Origin: Bacteroidota bacterium
GTDB lineage: Bacteria > Bacteroidota > Ignavibacteria > Kapaibacteriales > UBA2268
Reading direction: 5' to 3'
NCBI GenBank assembly: GCA_027371665.1
Contig: DAHXMP010000309.1
Location: 1-13,206 of the forward strand
DNA length: 13,206 nt
Position numbers and translations under genes: made by a program. The notes beneath the pieces are model-generated. The model ran no database searches and was not told where the DNA came from. It saw nothing but the letters and a program-made list of their open reading frames with translations. This document shows positions 8,137-13,206 of the stretch, piece after piece. Each line of letters opens with the position of its first letter. Position 1 is the first letter of the stretch.

Positions 8137-11100
8137 ATGAAAACTAAAAAAAATAAATATTTAACGGGCAACTCTCAAAAGGTTAACCTCATTAATGATG
8201 AAATATCGGATGAGAAAAAGCAGGTGTTTTTTAGCGAATCACAAATGAGGTGGAAATGGTTTAAAAATGTTTTCAGAGTACTTGTATTAATATTCCTTTT
8301 ATCTGTTTTTGCCTTGGGATTTGAAATATTCAGCAGCACCTCTACCCTACTTCCAAGGATACATGATAAGAATGATGGATTAAAGAAACTACCAAATCCG
8401 GATAAAGTAACATCGTTGAAAGCAAAACAAAATCTTGAACTCCGCAGATTGAAGATGAGACTGGAAAATACGAGCCATTTCAGTTACCTGAAGAGATTTC
8501 ATATTTATCCTTTCCATCACCGGTCAATTCCTGCACAAATCAGGGCAGGTTTCTTTGTAAACTGGGATTTACAATCATTCTATTCATTGAGAAATAATAT
8601 TGACAAAATGAATCTGATCATCCCTGAATGGCTCTTTGTGCCTGATAATGCCGATACGGTTGTCAGCGATATAAATTTGAGAGCTTTGTCAATAATGAAA
8701 AAGCATAATATATCTATCATGCCCATGCTAACGAATTATTTCAACGGGCAATTTAACGGGGACAACGTCCACAGGATAATAGCAACAAAAACCAGCAGGA
8801 TTAAGTTTATATCGAGCATCCTGAACATATTAAAGAAATACAGTTTCAACGGAGTCAATATTGATTTTGAAAATTTAATAGAAAAAGGTGATGAAAAGCT
8901 TATTGAATTTCAGGATGAATTGTATAAGACTCTTCACAAAGAAGGTTACTTGGTAACCGAGGATATTCCGCCTTTCAATTCGGATTACAACATTTCACAA
9001 CTCAAAGATTATAACGACTTTCTTATTATCATGGCATATGATTATCATTATGCCGGAAGCGAGCCTGGACCTGTTGCACCTGTAAAATGGGTGGAATCTG
9101 CTTTAGCCTCATTCCTGAAAAAAACCGACCCTTCGAAAATTATCCTTGCAATCCCGGCTTACGGTTATGACTGGGCTCAGGGAGAAGAAGGGCAGGATAT
9201 AACATACCAGGAGGCAATGGTAACGGCAAAGGAATCCGAAGGCAATATTGATTTTGATGATGACAATTACAATTTATATTTCAAGTATTATGACGATGAC
9301 GATGTCCCTCATGACGTATGGTTTACTGATGCGGGGACATGCTTCAATTTAATGCGGTCTGCAGCAGATTTTCAGACAGCCGGAGTTGCACTCTGGAGGC
9401 TTGGGGACGAAGACCCGCGAATTTGGAGATTTTATAAAAGGGATTTTTCTGAACTATCTTTTTTCAACGACCCCTTCGACCTGAAAATGCTGACAAAATC
9501 GCCTCCTTCAAAGAACCTGGATTACGAAGGTGAGGGTGAAATTATTGATATTGTCGCCCTGCCCGATTCGGGAACAATTAAAGTAGAATACAACTACAAA
9601 GATAATCTTATAACAGAACAAAATTATGTTAAATTGCCGACATCTTTTGTGATTAAAAAATTCGGTGAGGCGGATAAGACGGTTGTACTAACATTTGATG
9701 ATGGCCCCAGCAGCGAATATACACCTGAAATTCTCAAAATTTTAAAAGCAGAAAAAGTTCCCGCGAGTTTTTTTGTCGTTGGGATTAATGCAGAAAATAA
9801 TCTTGGTTTATTGAAAGAAATATATGATGACGGATATGAAATCGGGAATCATACATTTACACATCCTAACCTTGCCGAAGAGAACACGGCTGTAGTTGAT
9901 TTCGAATTGAACGCTACGAGGAAACTCATCGAAACGATGACGGGACATTCGACGATATTATTCCGCCCGCCTTACAATGCAGACGCAGAGCCGGAAACGA
10001 TGGACGAAATAATTCCTATTATCGAAGCAAAAACTTATAATTATTATACGGTAACCGAATCAATTGACCCTCGTGACTGGGAGGAAGGCGTAACTGTTGA
10101 CTCGATTATGGCAAGAGTCATCAGGGAACAGGATTATGGCAGTATAATTCTCCTTCATGATGCAGGAGGAGACAGGAGTGCTACTGTTAAAGCACTGCCT
10201 GAAATTATCAGGTATTTCAAAAATAAAGGTTACAAATTTTCGACCGTTGCCGGACTTCTCGGCAAAAACAGGAATTATGTTATGCCCCCACTCAAAAATA
10301 CAAAAGATATATATTTTTCGCAGGTCAATTGGTGGATTGTTGAATTTGTTTATTGGGTCGAAAGAATTGTCTTTGCTTTATTTTTTGTAGGCATCGTTCT
10401 GGCTGTCGGCAGAACTTTAATAATTACAATTCTCGCATCGTACGACAAAAGGAAGGAAAAAGATTCTCCGACTCCACTCGGAATGAAAGGCAAGGTACTA
10501 CCATCTGTCAGTATATTAATTCCTGCTTTCAATGAAGAAGTAACCGCTATAAAAACAATAAATAATTTGTTAAAAAGCGATTACCCGGATTTTGAAATTA
10601 TTTTTGTTGACGACGGTTCATCGGACAATACATATAATTTGGTTGAAAAAGAGTTTTCTTCGAATTCAGTACAAACAGAGATAAAAAATAAAGTCAAAAT
10701 ATATACTAAACCTAACGGGGGTAAGGCATCTGCACTTAACTACGGACTGAATGAATCGAACGGTGAAATTGTCGTTTGCATTGATGCCGATACCCAATTG
10801 AAAAGCGATGCAATTTTAGAATTGATTAAAAACTTCGATGATGAAAAAGTTGCCGCTGTTGCAGGTAACGTTAAGGTCGGCAATAAAAATAATTTTTTGA
10901 CGAAATGGCAATCAATAGAATACATCACAAGCCAGAATTTCGACAGGCGTGCTTTCGACATTATTAACTGTATAACTGTAGTTCCCGGTGCAATAGGAGC
11001 ATTCAGGAGAACGGCACTGCTCGAAGTAGGCGGATTCATGCAGGACACACTCGCAGAAGATTGCGATGTAACATTACATTTGCTCAAAGCAGGATATAGG

Positions 11101-11595
11101 GTGAAAAACAGCATATCCGCAATAGCCTATACCGAAGTTCCGGAAACAATTAAAATGTTTTTAAGGCAGCGATTCAGATGGTCATTCGGAATAATGCAAA
11201 GCGTATGGAAGCATAAGGAAGCCCTGTTCAGGCCTAACTATAAAAATTTCGGAATGATTGCACTCCCTCATGCTTTTTTGTTTCAATTCATAATGCCTGT
11301 TGTCGCTCCGTTTGCAGATTTACTTATGTTGTATTCAATCGTTGCCGGATTCTGGCAGCAGACTATACCCTATTATGTCTTATTCGCTGTAATTGACATA
11401 GCATCAGCGATTCTTGCATTCAGCTTTGAAAAAGAAAATTATAAAGATTTGTGGCTACTCATTCCGCAAAGATTTATCTATCGCCAGTTAATGTATTTCA
11501 TACTTTATAAATCAATATTAACTGCTATCAAAGGTAAGCTGGTTGGATGGGGTGTTCTGCGAAGAACCGGAACAGTGAAATTAGCTGAATCTTAA
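8137..11595 (+). CDS. Trifunctional exopolysaccharide enzyme: GH18-like hydrolase, NodB polysaccharide deacetylase and GT2 synthase
   Basis: The 1152-residue inner-membrane protein has a cytoplasmic N-terminus and a membrane segment at about 44-64. A GH18 domain (YaaH-like, about 125-435) shows the motif NGVNIDFE with acid Glu245 and Asp243, and a MAYDYH strand at 299-304. A NodB/CE4 deacetylase domain (about 512-705) has all five motifs: TFDDGP (Asp521, Asp522), metal ligands His572 and His576 in NHTFTH, RPPY at 610, DPRDW at 644 and LLHDAG with His674. A second membrane region lies at about 722-768. The GT2 domain (about 788-1030) carries IPAFNE, VDDGSSD, DAD at 883-885, the base motif AED at 973-975 and QRFRW at 1011. 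C-terminal membrane helices follow (about 1032-1125). The deacetylase and hydrolase should face the periplasm and the GT2 the cytoplasm, so one chain combines PgaB- and PgaC-like jobs. The product is probably a partly deacetylated poly-N-acetylglucosamine-like polymer (inferred). Active-site motifs look intact. It starts directly after the stop of the barrel protein. Confidence 0.92.
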   Translation: MKTKKNKYLTGNSQKVNLINDEISDEKKQVFFSESQMRWKWFKNVFRVLVLIFLLSVFALGFEIFSSTSTLLPRIHDKNDGLKKLPNPDKVTSLKAKQNLELRRLKMRLENTSHFSYLKRFHIYPFHHRSIPAQIRAGFFVNWDLQSFYSLRNNIDKMNLIIPEWLFVPDNADTVVSDINLRALSIMKKHNISIMPMLTNYFNGQFNGDNVHRIIATKTSRIKFISSILNILKKYSFNGVNIDFENLIEKGDEKLIEFQDELYKTLHKEGYLVTEDIPPFNSDYNISQLKDYNDFLIIMAYDYHYAGSEPGPVAPVKWVESALASFLKKTDPSKIILAIPAYGYDWAQGEEGQDITYQEAMVTAKESEGNIDFDDDNYNLYFKYYDDDDVPHDVWFTDAGTCFNLMRSAADFQTAGVALWRLGDEDPRIWRFYKRDFSELSFFNDPFDLKMLTKSPPSKNLDYEGEGEIIDIVALPDSGTIKVEYNYKDNLITEQNYVKLPTSFVIKKFGEADKTVVLTFDDGPSSEYTPEILKILKAEKVPASFFVVGINAENNLGLLKEIYDDGYEIGNHTFTHPNLAEENTAVVDFELNATRKLIETMTGHSTILFRPPYNADAEPETMDEIIPIIEAKTYNYYTVTESIDPRDWEEGVTVDSIMARVIREQDYGSIILLHDAGGDRSATVKALPEIIRYFKNKGYKFSTVAGLLGKNRNYVMPPLKNTKDIYFSQVNWWIVEFVYWVERIVFALFFVGIVLAVGRTLIITILASYDKRKEKDSPTPLGMKGKVLPSVSILIPAFNEEVTAIKTINNLLKSDYPDFEIIFVDDGSSDNTYNLVEKEFSSNSVQTEIKNKVKIYTKPNGGKASALNYGLNESNGEIVVCIDADTQLKSDAILELIKNFDDEKVAAVAGNVKVGNKNNFLTKWQSIEYITSQNFDRRAFDIINCITVVPGAIGAFRRTALLEVGGFMQDTLAEDCDVTLHLLKAGYRVKNSISAIAYTEVPETIKMFLRQRFRWSFGIMQSVWKHKEALFRPNYKNFGMIALPHAFLFQFIMPVVAPFADLLMLYSIVAGFWQQTIPYYVLFAVIDIASAILAFSFEKENYKDLWLLIPQRFIYRQLMYFILYKSILTAIKGKLVGWGVLRRTGTVKLAES

Positions 11596-11677
11596 TTGTA
11601 TCAACTCAATAATATTATTCAAATTTTAATCCTATAAAATTAAATTAAAAAGAAACAACAGCTTCCAAAAAATGCAG

Positions 11678-11724
11678 ATGTTAAATAATTTTACAATTTA
11701 TGTTGCTGCAAAATTATTTAACAT
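11678..11724. repeat. 15-bp perfect inverted repeat with 17-base loop
   Basis: ATGTTAAATAATTTT (11678-11692) pairs without mismatch with AAAATTATTTAACAT (11710-11724) around the loop at 11693-11709. Only two pairs in the stem are G-C. It lies 82 bases after the synthase stop, so it may terminate that transcript, or it may be an operator. It lacks a clear downstream T run, so the terminator reading is weak. Confidence 0.7.
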
Positions 11725-11836
11725 TAGTTAAACCTATATATTTCAATCTATTTGTAATTCCCTGTAAAATTTTTGAACGGTGATTATATTGTAAAAAATT
11801 TTGCCAAACAGGAGTAAGTCTATATATATCAGCTTG

Positions 11837-11854
11837 TTATGCGAGTTGGCATAA
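11837..11854. promoter_or_regulatory. Dyad TTATGC-N6-GCATAA upstream of the response-regulator promoter candidate
   Basis: A perfect 6-bp dyad with 6-base spacing ends 8 bases before the putative -35. The placement would suit an activator or autoregulatory site. A 6-bp dyad is short enough to be chance. Confidence 0.3.
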
Positions 11855-11862
11855 ATAGTGCT

Positions 11863-11890
11863 TTGACTGATAGAAAGTTCTTTTTAAAAT
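11863..11890 (+). promoter_or_regulatory. Candidate sigma70-type promoter of the response regulator
   Basis: TTGACT (11863-11868) and TAAAAT (11885-11890) are separated by 16 bases, each one mismatch from consensus. Transcription would start close to the Shine-Dalgarno AGGAG (11895-11899), giving a very short leader before ATG 11906. Bacteroidota proper often use a different promoter type, so this depends on the lineage. Confidence 0.45.
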
Positions 11891-11905
11891 TTTCAGGAGA
11901 AAAAG

Positions 11906-12931
11906 ATGAAAAAGAATATTTTATTAGTTGACGACGAGTCTTCATTAAGAAGGTCATTGTACTTAAGCCTGACACAGGAAGGCTATTTTATCGAACCATG
12001 TGAAAACGGAATCAATGCAATCCGCAAGCTTGAGCTTTATGAACAAAACAATAAGCATTTCAACACGATTGTTCTGGATATCAAATTACCCGACATTGAC
12101 GGAATTAAACTCGGTAAAATCTTCAAATCCAAATATCCCGACTCGCATATCATTTTCATTACGGGATATTCTGACAACATTAATTTATATGAAATCCAGG
12201 ACTTCACTGACACGAGGTTACTTGAAAAACCATTCTCAACAAAAGACCTCGCTGAAAAAATTGAAGAATTGAATATGGTAAAAAACATATCTGCCACTTT
12301 ACCCATGATAGGAGATACTCCGTTTATTGCCGCAAAAGCTGAAAGTGAAACAAAAATAAAAACCTTTTCGGCTTATGTCTTATTGAAGATTAAAAAGGAT
12401 GCAGATTTTTTTGAAATTTACAGGCAGTTATATTCCGATAAGGATGTTCTATACTGCGATGCTACAAAAGGAGATTATGATATTTTTCTCCTTGTTCAGA
12501 GCGTCAGTTACGAAGGATGTAAGGAAATTTGCGATAAAAAATTCAAAACAATCGAGGGAATCAGGGAACTCGAATATTATGAAATTTCAAATCCCATACT
12601 CGACAATGGGGTGAGTCGAATTATTAACGATGCAGGGAAACTATTATCTTCAGCAGAATCTTACTCTCCAAAAAGGGATTTTCATAATGTTGTTTGCTCC
12701 TATATACTCGTTGAAGTCGAAAGAGAAAAGTTAGACAATGTGTTCACAACTCTTTATTTTGACGATAATGTCGTGCATTGTGATTATACGGACAGCAAAT
12801 ATAGTATGTTCCTTTTAGTCCGGGGAACTCAATTTTCAGAGATAGACGACTTGTTAAAAAACAAAATCGCAATTCTCGATGGTGTCCTGAAGGTAAGGGA
12901 ATATCCTATTATCACGATATTCGAAATGTGA
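11906..12931 (+). CDS. Response regulator with receiver domain and two Lrp/AsnC-effector-like domains
   Basis: The 341-residue cytoplasmic protein starts at ATG 11906, six bases after AGGAG. Residues 1-122 are a complete receiver domain: acidic pair Asp9-Asp10 (LLVDDE), phospho-acceptor Asp58 (VLDIKLPD), Thr86 (FITGYSD) and Lys108 (EKPFS). After a linker, two similar alpha/beta domains follow, at about 154-226 (SAYVLLKIK, LYCDATKGDYDIFLLVQ, IEGIRELEYYEI) and 262-340 (CSYILVEVE, HCDYTDSKYSMFLLVRG, LDGVLKVREYPI). Both resemble the RAM/Lrp-AsnC effector-binding fold, including the GDYDIFLLV-type strand. There is no helix-turn-helix, kinase or other known output domain, so it probably acts by ligand-dependent or phosphorylation-dependent oligomerisation or partner binding. 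The next gene is a NuoE-type subunit 84 bases downstream in the same direction, so a link to redox metabolism is plausible. The receiver call is firm; the RAM assignment rests on pattern only. Confidence 0.85.
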   Translation: MKKNILLVDDESSLRRSLYLSLTQEGYFIEPCENGINAIRKLELYEQNNKHFNTIVLDIKLPDIDGIKLGKIFKSKYPDSHIIFITGYSDNINLYEIQDFTDTRLLEKPFSTKDLAEKIEELNMVKNISATLPMIGDTPFIAAKAESETKIKTFSAYVLLKIKKDADFFEIYRQLYSDKDVLYCDATKGDYDIFLLVQSVSYEGCKEICDKKFKTIEGIRELEYYEISNPILDNGVSRIINDAGKLLSSAESYSPKRDFHNVVCSYILVEVEREKLDNVFTTLYFDDNVVHCDYTDSKYSMFLLVRGTQFSEIDDLLKNKIAILDGVLKVREYPIITIFEM

Positions 12932-13015
12932 AAAACAAATTTAGATTTATTATTTGTGCATTATTAATTATTGGATAAAAAATGATAAGAAATTAAAATA
13001 TATAAGAGTTTTAAA

Positions 13016-13206
13016 ATGAAAGATAATGAAAACACAGTGGCAGAAACTGTAATCAATGACGATGGCGGTTATTCTGCCATTTCTGCTAAACAGGAAATTA
13101 AAAATTTTAAGATTGACCTACTCACCAAAAGAGCTCAGAGCGGGTCATTAATTCCGCTTCTTCAGTCTGCCCAGGAATCTTACGGATATATTCCGGAAAA
13201 AGCGAT
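13016..13206 (+). CDS. NuoE-type [2Fe-2S] subunit (NADH dehydrogenase 24 kDa / HydC-like), 5' end only
   Basis: From ATG 13016 (AAGAG 7 bases upstream) 63 codons are visible before the window ends. After a polar N-terminal extension of about 25 residues comes a helical stretch ending in GSLIPLLQSAQESYGYIPEKA. This is the characteristic start of the thioredoxin-like 24 kDa family (NuoE of complex I, HydC of electron-bifurcating hydrogenases, HndA). The cysteines that bind the [2Fe-2S] cluster would lie beyond the edge and cannot be checked. The subunit normally works with a NuoF-like flavoprotein that oxidises or reduces NAD(H), so a NuoF-like gene is expected next. Which complex it serves cannot be decided here. 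Confidence 0.85.
   Translation, partial: MKDNENTVAETVINDDGGYSAISAKQEIKNFKIDLLTKRAQSGSLIPLLQSAQESYGYIPEKA

Larger units (their letters stand above)
11596..11905. other. 310-base intergenic region with inverted repeats and a promoter candidate
   Basis: No gene is supported here. From left to right it holds an AT palindrome (AATAATATTATT, 11608-11619), a 15-bp perfect inverted repeat (11678-11724), a 6-bp dyad TTATGC-N6-GCATAA (11837-11854), a sigma70-like promoter candidate (11863-11890) and a good AGGAG at 11895-11899 for the regulator gene. It separates the polysaccharide unit from the regulator/NuoE-type unit. Confidence 0.7.

Noticed and set aside
10740..11114. 124-codon minus-strand open frame inside the GT2 domain
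   Set aside because: It is opposite a strongly conserved glycosyltransferase coding sequence and shows no protein features of its own.
12935..12957. Possible terminator ACAAAT...ATTTGT after the response regulator
   Set aside because: It has only six A/T-dominated pairs, an 11-base loop and no T run; such pairings are expected by chance, and the next gene follows closely in the same direction.

Overview
The window is AT-rich DNA (roughly one third G+C by eye) from a bacterium of the Bacteroidota/Ignavibacteria (FCB) kind. The support is two proteins with C-terminal type IX secretion (T9SS) sorting domains, an Ala-Gln signal-peptide junction typical of this group, a tail-fibre-like C-terminal module common in Bacteroidota surface proteins, and secreted two-component-propeller/fibronectin architecture. 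Most genes have usable Shine-Dalgarno sequences. I cannot name a genus.

Left part (1-3565, minus strand): a two-gene transcription unit. The upstream gene encodes an exported, Cys-rich surface protein whose signal peptide (start at 3565) and body (about 581 residues) lie in different frames, joined at a run of 12 G (3469-3480). At 12 G the signal-peptide frame stops after 37 codons; 10 or 13 G would restore a protein of about 613 residues. This looks like a phase-variable locus in the OFF state, or a homopolymer error. Its stop overlaps (ATGA) the start of a papain-family (C1A) cysteine protease with a T9SS sorting domain, which runs off the left edge.

Middle (3566-4302): a 310-base gap holding a pair of inverted hairpins with nearly identical 12-base loops, then a decayed fragment of an OmpR/PhoB-type response regulator (DNA-binding domain only, no start codon), then an AT-rich spacer.

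Right part (4303-13206, plus strand): a secreted 717-residue protein with a seven-repeat propeller, three fibronectin III domains and a T9SS tail. Next comes a probable two-gene exopolysaccharide unit: an envelope protein (helical Asp-Ser-rich segment plus a probable outer-membrane beta barrel) whose stop codon directly abuts the start of a 1152-residue GH18 / NodB deacetylase / GT2 synthase fusion. By analogy with the Pga system, the fusion would make, deacetylate and trim a beta-linked amino-sugar polymer at the inner membrane, and the barrel protein could carry it across the outer membrane; that role is inferred. After a 310-base gap with a 15-bp perfect inverted repeat comes an unusual response regulator (receiver plus two Lrp/AsnC-effector-like domains), followed by the 5' end of a NuoE-type [2Fe-2S] subunit gene at the right edge. 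Its order suggests that the regulator controls, or is co-transcribed with, a NADH-linked electron-transfer or hydrogenase complex.
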